30,486 nt of DNA from Fimbriiglobus sp043785105 (GTDB lineage: Bacteria > Planctomycetota > Planctomycetia > Gemmatales > Gemmataceae): contig JAYVXO010000230.1 in the NCBI GenBank assembly GCA_043785105.1, forward strand, positions 1-30,486, written 5' to 3'. The notes beneath the pieces are model-generated. The model worked only from the letters and a program-made list of their open reading frames with translations, was not told where the DNA came from and searched no databases. The position numbers and the translations under genes are program-made. This document shows, piece after piece, positions 22,497 to 30,396 of this stretch (position 1 is the stretch's first letter; each line of letters begins with the position of its first letter).

Positions 22497-24182
22497 TTAC
22501 AAATTCGGCTTGTCATCATGTGGCTTGGGTTCTGATGGTGTTTCAACCACCGGCAGTGTTGTCGGCAACGCTGGCGCCGGTGGCACAACTGGTGCAGGAA
22601 TCACGGGTAGTGACGCCGTTGGTGTCGTAGTGGCCGGATGCGAAGCCGTCGCTCCGGGCGTCATCGGTTTTGGCGGTAGTGTCGCCGCAATCGTTGGCTT
22701 TTCGGGAAGCGGTTCTTCGATGTAGATTTCGTCCAATTCGGTGTCATCAACCTTCTTCCGCATCAGCAAGTAGATCATGGTCGAAGCGGACCAGAAGTAA
22801 CTGTAACTGAAGCCAATCATCAGCATGAACACCAGTACAAGCCAGAAGGTGGTCATGCCGGCACCGATCCGTTCCACCAACGTGATGTTACTACGGTAGT
22901 CTCGGCCGGCACTCGGGTTGGCGTCGCTGTAGACATCAATCGGTTTGCCGCCATCGTCGATCTTGGTGACGACATTCTGTTCGATGGGACTGCCTTTGAG
23001 CAGGAGTTCTTTCCAGCCGAACGATTCCGGTGCGTACATGAACAAGTAGTCTGGCCTGCGGTTGGTAGTATCGTTCAACGGGGCCTGGGAGATCGCCCAC
23101 TTGCCCATGTAGACCATCAGCGACCCCATGAAAACGACGAAGAGCGTCACCAACGCACCGTAGACGATTGAAACCGTGACGTACCACAAATAGCTCCACG
23201 GAGCCTGGAATACGTAGTTGTAAGAACGGCTCAGGGCGTCAAACGTGTCGCTGCCTTCGGTGCTGAGTGTGCAGTACATCAATGGGTAGCCGACCAGTCC
23301 CACCAAGAGCACCGCCATGACGATGCCACCAAGCACGACAAGCGGCATCCCGATGCCGTAGAGAACTATGTCGCCAACGCCAGGGATCAGTGCGATCATG
23401 CCGTACAGGGCCATCACGACCACGATAATTGCAATCAGGCCAAGCGGCACCAAGGGCGACAACACGTAGTTCGTGTACCGTGTGGCAACGAACTTCACCG
23501 CTTGGATGAGTGTGATTCGGTCTTTACCCGTGAATTGCACCGAAGCAATTCGTGTGATGACCCCGCCGAAGAATGCCCATGTGGCTACGCTCCAAATGAG
23601 TGCGAGCAGTAGATACAGCCGCGTCATCCTGCTCGCGTTGGGATCGAGGAGTTTGACGACTGGCAGTAAAAGCTTTTTGAGCGGTTCAACAAGCACGGGA
23701 ACCGTGGCCGTCAGGAACTCCTTGAATTCTTTGGAGACCTCAGCCGAAGTGCCGCCGATTAGCGTCGTCAGTAGCAGATAGGGGTTCGGTCCGCGGTATT
23801 CGTACCACGGCATCGTGCGCAGGCGACCGTTCTCGCCGGCGAGGTTGTAAAGTGTTTTCCATTCGGCGAGATCGCGTTGGAAAATCCGCTTGGATTCTTC
23901 CGTGTAATCGGCTTCCGTGTAGTCCTGCCCGTTGGGTTTCTTATCCCCAACCGAGGCCCGGACCGCGATCGGACCGTAATGCGTGTCGTCGTTCGCATCG
24001 GGCGACTTCGTGATAAAAATCAGTGAAAGCAAGTACCACCCGATCGACATCACGAGGATGCCGGCGGCAGCGACGAGAAGTTTGCGCGGGTCCAGTGCGA
24101 CCTGGAACGTGCGGAAGATCTCGGTCCACAAAAACGCCTTCTTAAAATTGAACGCGGGCGTTTCACTCGGGCCAACGGCCAT
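22497..24182 (-). CDS. Polytopic membrane protein, unknown function
   Basis: This 561-aa protein has about six hydrophobic segments (about 34-57, 189-210, 241-267, 272-300, 330-358 and 440-466). A soluble loop of about 130 residues follows the first helix, and a Pro/Thr/Ala-rich tail (about 490-561) is probably disordered. The short segment EGSDTFDALSRSYNYVFQAPWSYLWY, between helices four and five, resembles the cytoplasmic stretch of YIP1-like or DUF4013-like membrane proteins, but I cannot assign a family. The ATG at 24182 is preceded by GAGGAG at good spacing. It ends in a strong terminator. No operon partner is evident. Confidence 0.8.
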   Translation of the reverse strand: MAVGPSETPAFNFKKAFLWTEIFRTFQVALDPRKLLVAAAGILVMSIGWYLLSLIFITKSPDANDDTHYGPIAVRASVGDKKPNGQDYTEADYTEESKRIFQRDLAEWKTLYNLAGENGRLRTMPWYEYRGPNPYLLLTTLIGGTSAEVSKEFKEFLTATVPVLVEPLKKLLLPVVKLLDPNASRMTRLYLLLALIWSVATWAFFGGVITRIASVQFTGKDRITLIQAVKFVATRYTNYVLSPLVPLGLIAIIVVVMALYGMIALIPGVGDIVLYGIGMPLVVLGGIVMAVLLVGLVGYPLMYCTLSTEGSDTFDALSRSYNYVFQAPWSYLWYVTVSIVYGALVTLFVVFMGSLMVYMGKWAISQAPLNDTTNRRPDYLFMYAPESFGWKELLLKGSPIEQNVVTKIDDGGKPIDVYSDANPSAGRDYRSNITLVERIGAGMTTFWLVLVFMLMIGFSYSYFWSASTMIYLLMRKKVDDTELDEIYIEEPLPEKPTIAATLPPKPMTPGATASHPATTTPTASLPVIPAPVVPPAPALPTTLPVVETPSEPKPHDDKPNL

Positions 24183-24353
24183 ACTGGCTCCTCGGGCTGG
24201 TGGTCACAATTCAACCCACAAGGTCGGCTCAACACTCGTTGACGGCCGCCGGGATAGGATGGAATTGTAGCCCGACCTCAGAGCATGGCAATCGGTCAAT
24301 TGCGGTTCAACCCGTTGTCGTCGTCATTTCGTTGCGGTTGTGGCAAACCAGGT

Positions 24354-24431
24354 GGCCTCCGGGTTCGGTGGTTTGACCGAACCCGGAGGCCGTCCCCGTG
24401 GGGAACATGGCCGCCTCGGCTTATGAGGCGC
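24354..24431 (-). terminator. Strong hairpins after the BBP7-like gene
   Basis: A 16-bp perfect stem (24354-24369 with 24376-24391, GGCCTCCGGGTTCGGT and complement) has a 6-nt loop. Next to it are a small GTCCCC/GGGGAAC hairpin (24392-24406) and a CGCCTC/GAGGCG hairpin (24412-24430). They lie just beyond the stop of the minus-strand barrel gene. No T-run follows, so termination may need Rho, or the hairpins may protect the mRNA 3' end. The rest of 24183-24435 shows nothing recognisable. Confidence 0.55.
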
Positions 24432-24435
24432 CCGG

Positions 24436-25650
24436 TTAGAAGAAGATCCCTAAACCGACGTTCACACCATGAATGATGCGGAACACTTGGGTGTTGTACG
24501 CCGGGTCCGGCGAACTATAGTTGAACCCGATCGGATCGTGCATGTTCTTGGTGTTGAAGAACGTCCAGGCGTTGTAGCCCACCCGCGCCTGAACCCCTTC
24601 GATCGGGTACCACATCAGGTTCAAGTTCGCCGTGAACGACGGGACAATCCCGAACTCGTTGCGTGACGTTTTGTTGCCGATTTCTTTGGACCCGAGTTCA
24701 TATTTCGCCCGTTCCTTAATGATGTTCAACAGCGCGGCGGCGGTCACGTCCAAGCTAACGGCGAACGCTTTGCCCACATACGCTTCGTGGCCGCAACCGA
24801 TGAACGGCCCGTACATTCGTTGCGAGAGGGTGTTCGTGTAGTTCGCCACATCCCGCGGGCCGGCTTGGCCCTCGATGTCGAAGCTCACCGTTCGCCACTT
24901 GAAGCGTTCCATAATCCCGTCGAAGCGGCCCCCCGCTAGCCCGTAGATTCGGGAATACTCGGTTTGGAACAGTGGCGTTCGGACGCCGATTTCAGCTTGG
25001 TTGAACCACTGGTTGAACTGAATGTCCATGACACTGGCCCCGTTCCAAATCCCGTAGAAGTTCCCCCCTTCACCGGGGTCAGTCCGTCCGTTGCCGTTCA
25101 GGTCGTCCGGAACAGTTTTGACCAACGGCCCACTAAATTGTGGCGGGAAGTTGTAAACGCCCGACACCAAGAAGGTGTCCGAGAGATCGAGGCGACTGCG
25201 GAAGAACGGCGCCGCTAGCGTTGCTCCGGCGTGGTAGTTCTCTCGCAGAATGTGCGTGTAGCTCGCGTAGATGGACGTACCGTCATCGGTTTTGTACCCA
25301 ACCCCGATGTTGAAGCCGGGTTGCCACGTCCGCCGGGCAAAGTCGCCCGTGCTCAGTGCTACGGCACCGCTACCAATGTAAGTGCCGGGTAAGCCCGTAA
25401 TTAACCCCCGTGAGTCAACCAGACCGCGGTAGGCCACGGTTTGCTTGCCGACGGTCCAAGTTTGGGTGAGAATGAGAAACTCACCAAACGTGTAGACGCC
25501 GTGACCGCCGGGATTCCCGGTCGGTATCGGAACATTGTTTTGAGGCAGCCCCGGCACCGCATAGTCGGTGACCTGAGCCTGGGCTGAACTGAGCGTACTC
25601 AGTAAAGCCGTGATGGCGAAAAGCCAACCCCCGTACATTCTGTGGCGCAT
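24436..25650 (-). CDS. BBP7-like outer-membrane beta-barrel protein
   Basis: From the ATG at 25650 this is a 404-aa protein with a signal peptide (MRHRMYGGWLFAITALLSTL, cleavage near AQA-Q). Alternating hydrophobic/polar strands follow, including VYTFGEFLILTQTWTV, FNIGVGYKTDDGTSIYASYTHI and VQARVGYNAWTFFN, and it ends in Phe (NVGLGIFF), the usual outer-membrane barrel terminus. Composition, the early YTFGEFL strand and the many Gly/Asn turns resemble the planctomycete BBP7 family; the exact family name is an inference. AGGGGG lies 9 bp before this ATG; Met codons further upstream extend the frame but have no signal. It diverges across about 500 bp from the secreted Gly-rich protein gene. Confidence 0.8.
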   Translation of the reverse strand: MRHRMYGGWLFAITALLSTLSSAQAQVTDYAVPGLPQNNVPIPTGNPGGHGVYTFGEFLILTQTWTVGKQTVAYRGLVDSRGLITGLPGTYIGSGAVALSTGDFARRTWQPGFNIGVGYKTDDGTSIYASYTHILRENYHAGATLAAPFFRSRLDLSDTFLVSGVYNFPPQFSGPLVKTVPDDLNGNGRTDPGEGGNFYGIWNGASVMDIQFNQWFNQAEIGVRTPLFQTEYSRIYGLAGGRFDGIMERFKWRTVSFDIEGQAGPRDVANYTNTLSQRMYGPFIGCGHEAYVGKAFAVSLDVTAAALLNIIKERAKYELGSKEIGNKTSRNEFGIVPSFTANLNLMWYPIEGVQARVGYNAWTFFNTKNMHDPIGFNYSSPDPAYNTQVFRIIHGVNVGLGIFF

Positions 25651-25992
25651 AAGCCGCATCCCCCTAAATTGCCGAGGACGATTGAACTCGAAGCAAGGCT
25701 CCCCAACCTTACCCCGAGATATGTCCGCCCTGGCGAACACGAATCCCACAATCCTTCAGTGAGCGTCGTGCGTCGTCTGAGCAAAGTGGCTGCGGACCAT
25801 AACGTGGGCGATTACCCGGTCAAGCCTTATTACCGGAAAAACCGCACCTTTCGGACCTAAATTTTCTTCACGGCTGCTAACAGAGTGAAGATCCGGACGT
25901 TAGGTAACATTGAACCCCGTTCGGGACATAACGATCCTTCCGCCCGATACGTGGATTTTCGTGGGAGATGGTAAAGTCGGCAATCTTCGGAA

Positions 25993-26021
25993 TTGACTGC
26001 GCAAGTTAGGCAGTTCACAAT
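25993..26021 (+). promoter_or_regulatory. Candidate promoter for the Gly-rich protein gene
   Basis: TTGACT (25993-25998) and CACAAT (26016-26021) with a 17-nt spacer, about 140 bp before the start codon. An imperfect dyad (TGACTGC...GCAGTTCA) overlaps the spacer and could bind a regulator. The remaining intergenic sequence from 25651 to 26162 holds no other gene I can support; it contains a weak TCTTCAC/GTGAAGA hairpin near 25864-25894. Confidence 0.35.
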
Positions 26022-26162
26022 GTCTACAACTGATATTGTGATACGGGACATCGAAGTATTCGATGCCCCCTGTAACTGGCAAGGCCGCCGAAGTCCGTTG
26101 TCTGCAACCCAATCGCCCAGGGATTGGTCACCCGCTCGATTCTGAACATCCAGAGGCTTGTC

Positions 26163-26996
26163 ATGTTACTGAAAACTGTCCGTGTTCTCGCTGTTACGAC
26201 CGCCGTTCTCGGCGTTTTGTCGCTGGTGCCCTCTCTGACCGAACGGGCCGGCGCCCAACAGCGCGGCTTCCAAGGCCAGTATCGACCGGCTGGATTCATG
26301 CCCCGAACTCAACCGCCTGGCGCCTTACGTCCGAATGATCTCGTGATTCCGCCTGGGCTAGGGATCTTCGGTGGCGGCGGCCAACAGGGTGGCGGTGGTC
26401 AAGGCGGATTCGGCGGTGGTCAACAAGGTGGCCAAGGCGGGTTCGGTGGCGGTCAAGGCGGATTCGGTGGTCAGGGCGGCGGCCAGGGCGGATTCGGCGG
26501 TGGACAAGGTGGGTTCGGCGGCCAGGGCGGCTTCGGCGGTGGACAACAGGGCGGCTTCGGCGGTGGCCAAGGCGGATTCGGTGGCGGCCAAGGTGGATTC
26601 GGTGGAGGACAAGGTGGATTCGGCGGTGGCCAACAGGGTGGCGGCGGGTTCGGTGGCGGCGGCGGCGGGTTAGGCGGCGGCCTCGGTTATAACGGTATTG
26701 GCATTAGCATCGTCACAACGACTGTCCCTGGTATGTTTGGCGGTGGCGGTCAAATCGGTGGTGGAGGCCAAATCGGCGGCGGTCAGGGTGGGTTTGGTGG
26801 AGGCCAAGGCGGGTTCGGCGGTGGCCAAGGCGGGTTCGGCGGCGGCCAAGGCGGGTTCGGCGGCGGTCAGGGTGGGTTTGGCGGCGGCCAAGGTGGATTC
26901 GGTGGCGGTCAAGGCGGGTTCGGCGGCGGCCAGGGCGGATTCGGTGGTGGCGGTCAAGGTGGGAAACCTGGCTTCAGCGGGAACCCTGGTCTCTAA
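26163..26996 (+). CDS. Secreted Gly-rich GGFGGGQ repeat protein
   Basis: This 277-aa protein begins with a signal peptide (MLLKTVRVLAVTTAVLGVLS, likely cleaved near AGA-QQ) and a short non-repetitive region ending RPNDLVIPPGLGIFGGGG. Two blocks of tandem GGFGGGQG heptads follow (about 71-174 and 203-265), separated by GGGLGYNGIGISIVTTTVPGMF. It ends GGKPGFSGNPGL. Only Gly, Gln and Phe occur in most of the repeats. Such sequence suggests an extracellular or envelope-associated, flexible or self-associating structural protein. The start ATG at 26163 has GAGG 7 bases before it. A strong terminator follows at 27023. Not similar to any enzyme. Confidence 0.8.
   Translation: MLLKTVRVLAVTTAVLGVLSLVPSLTERAGAQQRGFQGQYRPAGFMPRTQPPGALRPNDLVIPPGLGIFGGGGQQGGGGQGGFGGGQQGGQGGFGGGQGGFGGQGGGQGGFGGGQGGFGGQGGFGGGQQGGFGGGQGGFGGGQGGFGGGQGGFGGGQQGGGGFGGGGGGLGGGLGYNGIGISIVTTTVPGMFGGGGQIGGGGQIGGGQGGFGGGQGGFGGGQGGFGGGQGGFGGGQGGFGGGQGGFGGGQGGFGGGQGGFGGGGQGGKPGFSGNPGL
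26371..26956 (+). repeat. Coding tandem repeat of about 21 bp
   Basis: Degenerate units of the type GGCGGTCAAGGCGGATTC encode one GGFGGGQ heptad each. Synonymous third positions vary (GGA/GGC/GGT/GGG, TTC/TTT), so the array is old enough to have diverged. A short non-repetitive stretch at about 26686-26740 splits it. Because the period is a multiple of three, other frames are also open; these are not genes. Confidence 0.85.
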
Positions 26997-27022
26997 ATAA
27001 AAGTCGCTTCGGATTAACATTC

Positions 27023-27058
27023 AAATCGGCCTGCACAACAAAATGTGCAGGCCGATTT
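27023..27058 (+). terminator. Intrinsic terminator after the Gly-rich gene
   Basis: A 15-bp perfect stem (AAATCGGCCTGCACA and its complement) with a 6-nt ACAAAA loop ends in TTTCGTTTC, 26 bp after the stop codon. The A-rich left end also makes a U-tail on the other strand. Confidence 0.85.
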
Positions 27059-27080
27059 CGTTTCTAACGGAGAACCGCCG

Positions 27081-28571
27081 ATGGGACAACTCGTGTGGGT
27101 TTTCGTCGTGCTGCTGGGAACTGTCTCGTCATTGTCAGCAACGGAACCCAAACCCTTCGATCCGCTCTCGATCGACCCGGTCGTTGTGAACGCATTACGA
27201 GTCTGGTCTGCGCCAGGAGTGGCAATTGCTATCGTGAAGGATGGTCAACCCGTCCTGGTGAAGGGCTATGGTTTGAAACAACACGATGGGAAAGAATCGG
27301 TCACGCCTAACACGGTATTTCCTCTTGGTTCTTGTACGAAGGCGTTTACCAGCGCGTTGATCGCCGAGTTAGTTGATGCTGGCAAAATGACCTGGGACGA
27401 TCCGGTTCGGAAGCACTTCCCCGCGTTCAAACTCAACGACCCGAACGCGGACGCACTGGTCACGTTACGTGACCTGTTAACCCACCGCACGGGCGTGGCC
27501 AGTCACGACTTTCTCTGGTACCGGGCGTCCTGGAATCTTGACGAAACGCTCCGTCGTACTTCGCTGCTTCCCGTGAGCAGTCCCTTTCGTGGCAGTTATC
27601 AATACTCGACGTTGATGTACATGGTTGCGGGGCAAGCTGCGGCGAAACAGATGGGGCAACCGTGGCAAGTATTAGTCCGGGAGCGGATTACGAAACCACT
27701 GGGGATGATGAACACCTCGTTCACATCGGCTGAAATGGCAAAATCAAGCGATCGGGCCATTGGGCACCAACGCAATGTTGACGGCAGCATCACGACCATG
27801 CCAGCCTACGACCTGCTTGAAGCGAACCCCGCCGGTTCGATGTTCACGACCGCCCAAGACATGGTGCCGTGGTTGCAACTGCAATTGGCCGATGGCGTCT
27901 TCAACGGCAAACGCATCGTCTCGAAGGCCAATCTTGCCGAAACGAAAACACCCCACACCGTGATGCGGAAGGACGACACCATTGCGCCGGTCTACCCGGA
28001 CACCCACCAAGTGAGTTACGCGATGGGCTGGGTGGTCTACGATCATCGTGGCAAACTCGTCGTCGCGCACGGTGGTGTGCTGGATGGATTTCGCGCGCAG
28101 GTCACGCTGTTGCCCAACGAAAAAATCGGCATCGTGTTGTTGAACAATTTGCATCAAACCAAGATGAACATCGCGCTGACCAACACATTAATTGATCGAA
28201 TGCTGAACTTGCCCGAGAAAGACTGGCACGCTTACTTTCTACAAGTCGAGAAGACCGAACGAGAGGCGAAACAAGAGGCAATTGATCAACGCTTAAAGCA
28301 ACGCAAACCCGGCACCAAGCCGTCTGTCGCATTGGATTTATACGCCGCAAAGTATTTCGATCCCATCTACGGTGAAGCCCGAATCACCCATACTGATGGC
28401 AAACTCACGTGGGAGTGGAGTAGCTTCCGCAGTCCGCTCGAACACTTCCACGATGACGTTTTCCGCATCACCGAAGGCTTTTTCAAAGATCAATTCATCG
28501 AGTTCCGCATCGTCAATGGCCTACCAACCGCACTGCGAGCGATCGAAGTTGTCTTCGGGCGACAACCGTAA
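27081..28571 (+). CDS. Secreted serine hydrolase (beta-lactamase/PBP class C fold) with C-terminal DUF3471-like domain
   Basis: This 496-aa protein starts with a signal peptide (MGQLVWVFVVLLGTVSSLSA). The serine-hydrolase domain (about 33-375) has the nucleophile motif S84-C-T-K87, a YST (175-177) at the position of the usual YxN motif, and the HGG motif in VVAHGGVLDGFRAQVTLLP, equivalent to KTG. The C-terminal part (about 410-495) resembles the DUF3471 domain often attached to such hydrolases. Family members act as esterases, D-aminopeptidases or peptidoglycan-modifying enzymes outside the cytoplasm; the substrate is not evident. GGAGA lies 8 bp before this ATG. The open frame extends to 27045, but that part overlaps the upstream terminator. 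Confidence 0.88.
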   Translation: MGQLVWVFVVLLGTVSSLSATEPKPFDPLSIDPVVVNALRVWSAPGVAIAIVKDGQPVLVKGYGLKQHDGKESVTPNTVFPLGSCTKAFTSALIAELVDAGKMTWDDPVRKHFPAFKLNDPNADALVTLRDLLTHRTGVASHDFLWYRASWNLDETLRRTSLLPVSSPFRGSYQYSTLMYMVAGQAAAKQMGQPWQVLVRERITKPLGMMNTSFTSAEMAKSSDRAIGHQRNVDGSITTMPAYDLLEANPAGSMFTTAQDMVPWLQLQLADGVFNGKRIVSKANLAETKTPHTVMRKDDTIAPVYPDTHQVSYAMGWVVYDHRGKLVVAHGGVLDGFRAQVTLLPNEKIGIVLLNNLHQTKMNIALTNTLIDRMLNLPEKDWHAYFLQVEKTEREAKQEAIDQRLKQRKPGTKPSVALDLYAAKYFDPIYGEARITHTDGKLTWEWSSFRSPLEHFHDDVFRITEGFFKDQFIEFRIVNGLPTALRAIEVVFGRQP

Positions 28572-28580
28572 AGCGAAGAA

Positions 28581-28670
28581 TTAACCACGGAATACACGGA
28601 ATAACACGGAAAAGAGAAGAATATTCTTATTTTAATTTCATGATTTATTCCGTGTCATTCCGTGGTTAAT
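28581..28670. repeat. Inverted CCGTG-type repeat between convergent genes
   Basis: The left arm (from 28581, TTAACCACGGAAT...) and right arm (to 28670, ...ATTCCGTGGTTAA) are inverted copies of about 24 bp with a single-base gap. The AT-rich loop contains the palindrome AAGAATATTCTT (28619-28630). It fills the gap between the serine hydrolase and aldehyde dehydrogenase stops and would form a hairpin in both transcripts. Confidence 0.75.
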
Positions 28671-28679
28671 CGTCTTTTC

Positions 28680-30131
28680 TCAGTCACGTAGCTTGATGCT
28701 CAGGTACTTCGTTTCGAGGTAGGCTTCGAGTCCTTCGTGCGCCAATTCGCGGCCCAAGCCCGATTCCTTCATGCCGCCGAACGGGCATTGCGGGGTGGCT
28801 GGCACCGGGTCGTTCAGGCCGATGATGCCGGCTTCGAGACCTTCGGCCATTTTGAACCCGACTGAGATGTCATTGGTGAAGACATACGCCGCGAGGCCGT
28901 ACTTCGTGTTGTTCGCAGCCGCAATCACTTCGTCGAGTTTGTCGAAATCCAAGATCGGCATCACCGGCGCGAACGGTTCTTGCGTCAGCAAGTTCGCATC
29001 CGCCGAGAGACTGTTCAGAATCGTCGGCTCGAAGAAATAACCGCGATCAAACTCATCGGACCGCTTGCCGCCGGTCAAGCACTTGGCGCCTTTCTTTCGG
29101 GCATCGGCAATCAGTTCCAGCGTGTTGTCCATCGCCTTCTTCTCGAACATCGGCCCAACGTCGATGCCCGCATTCAGGCCGTTGCCGAGCTTCAATTTCT
29201 TCGCTTCGGCGACGGCGGCTTCGGTGAAGCGTTTTGAAATGTCTTGGTGGACGAAGAACCGGCTCGGGCTGATGCAAACTTGCCCGTTGTTGCGAAACTT
29301 ACCGATGACGGCGGCCTTGGCGACGACTTCGGGGTCGGCATCTGGGAAGACGATGAACGGCGCGTGCCCACCCAATTCGAGGCTCAACCGCTTCACTTGA
29401 TCCGCAGCCATGCGCATCAGTTGCTTGCCGACTTCCGTGGAGCCGGTGAAGCTCACCTTGCGGACGTGCGAATTCTGCATGAACTCTTCGGCAATCTCGG
29501 CACCCGGCCCAACGACGAAGTTGGCGACCCCGGCTGGCATTCCCGCATCAATGAGGCAATCGAACACGTTGGCGAGCGAAAGCGGCGTTTGGCTGGCGGG
29601 CTTACAGACGATCGTACACCCTGCTGCCAAAGCCGGCGCGATCTTGCGCGCTTGCAACGTGATTGGGAAGTTCCACGGCCCGATGGCGCCGACGACGCCG
29701 ACCGGGTGCTTCAACGTGAGGTGCCGTTTGCCGGGGGCACTGTTCGGGATGAGTTGCCCGTACATCCGCTTGCCTTCCTCCGCGAACCACTCGAACGTGT
29801 CCGCCGAGTGCAACACTTCGGCTTTCGCTTCTGGCAACGGCTTGCCTTGCTCCATCGTCAACGTGCGGGCCATCACATCGGCCCGTTCGCGCATCAGGTC
29901 GGCGGTCTTCTTGAGAATCTTGGCGCGGTCGTAAGCCGTCGTCTTCATCCACGCGGGCATCGCTTTCGCGGCAGCGTCAATCGCCTTGCGACAATCCTCC
30001 CGCGACCCGAACGCAACCTCCGCAATCGACTCTTCCGTCGCCGGGTTCGTGACGCTGTATCGCTTCCCCGAAATGGAATCGCACCACTGGCCATTGATGT
30101 AGAACGGGCGGTAGGTCATCGCAGTAGTCAT
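28680..30131 (-). CDS. NAD(P)-dependent aldehyde dehydrogenase, succinate-semialdehyde dehydrogenase-like
   Basis: This 483-aa cytoplasmic enzyme oxidises an aldehyde to the acid. It has PWNFP (152-156), cofactor Lys K177, FTGSTEVG (228-235), the general base E252 in LELGG, and the nucleophile C286 in NNGQVCISPSRF. The C-terminus EPFAPVMPI, PFGGMKESGLGRELAHEGLEAYLETKYLSI is typical of the GabD/succinate-semialdehyde group, so succinate semialdehyde is the best guess; glycolaldehyde or other small aldehydes remain possible. The start is the ATG at 30131, with GGAGA 8 bases before it; the frame extends 15 codons upstream without a ribosome site. It stands alone, with no transaminase neighbour. 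Confidence 0.93.
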   Translation of the reverse strand: MTTAMTYRPFYINGQWCDSISGKRYSVTNPATEESIAEVAFGSREDCRKAIDAAAKAMPAWMKTTAYDRAKILKKTADLMRERADVMARTLTMEQGKPLPEAKAEVLHSADTFEWFAEEGKRMYGQLIPNSAPGKRHLTLKHPVGVVGAIGPWNFPITLQARKIAPALAAGCTIVCKPASQTPLSLANVFDCLIDAGMPAGVANFVVGPGAEIAEEFMQNSHVRKVSFTGSTEVGKQLMRMAADQVKRLSLELGGHAPFIVFPDADPEVVAKAAVIGKFRNNGQVCISPSRFFVHQDISKRFTEAAVAEAKKLKLGNGLNAGIDVGPMFEKKAMDNTLELIADARKKGAKCLTGGKRSDEFDRGYFFEPTILNSLSADANLLTQEPFAPVMPILDFDKLDEVIAAANNTKYGLAAYVFTNDISVGFKMAEGLEAGIIGLNDPVPATPQCPFGGMKESGLGRELAHEGLEAYLETKYLSIKLRD

Positions 30132-30201
30132 GGCGTATTCTCCGGGTGTCTGTGATGGGGTTATGCTACGGGTCAATAGTCGCTAAGCAACTCTTCGCTG
30201 T

Positions 30202-30269
30202 TTCTTGTTAGCCCGACGCGCTAGCGAGGTTTCGGTGTGTCCCTCGCTAGCGCGTCGGGCTAACAAGAA
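30202..30269. repeat. Perfect 28-bp inverted repeat
   Basis: Arms at 30202-30229 and 30242-30269 are exact inverted copies with a 12-nt loop; the stem contains GTTAGCCCGACGCGCTAGCG. It lies about 70 bp before the aldehyde dehydrogenase start, on the upstream side. It shares the AGCCC/GGGCT edge with the REP-like elements but lacks the short GAA hairpin and spacer, so I treat it as a separate family. A role as terminator for the gene beyond the window end is possible. Confidence 0.8.
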
Positions 30270-30396
30270 TCAGCGCCATCGCAAATCCGATAGAATCCGC
30301 AAATCTTGCCGCATTTCATGCGATATACTTGTGTGCCATTCACTGGTGACGCTGAGATGTTGCGCGCTGGGAATGAATTCTTTACCCACATAGGAG

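Noticed and set aside
26358..27020. Long open frames antisense to the Gly-rich gene encoding Ala/Thr/Glu/Ser repeats
   Set aside because: The 21-bp repeat period keeps all frames open. Only the plus-strand frame has a signal peptide, ribosome site and terminator.
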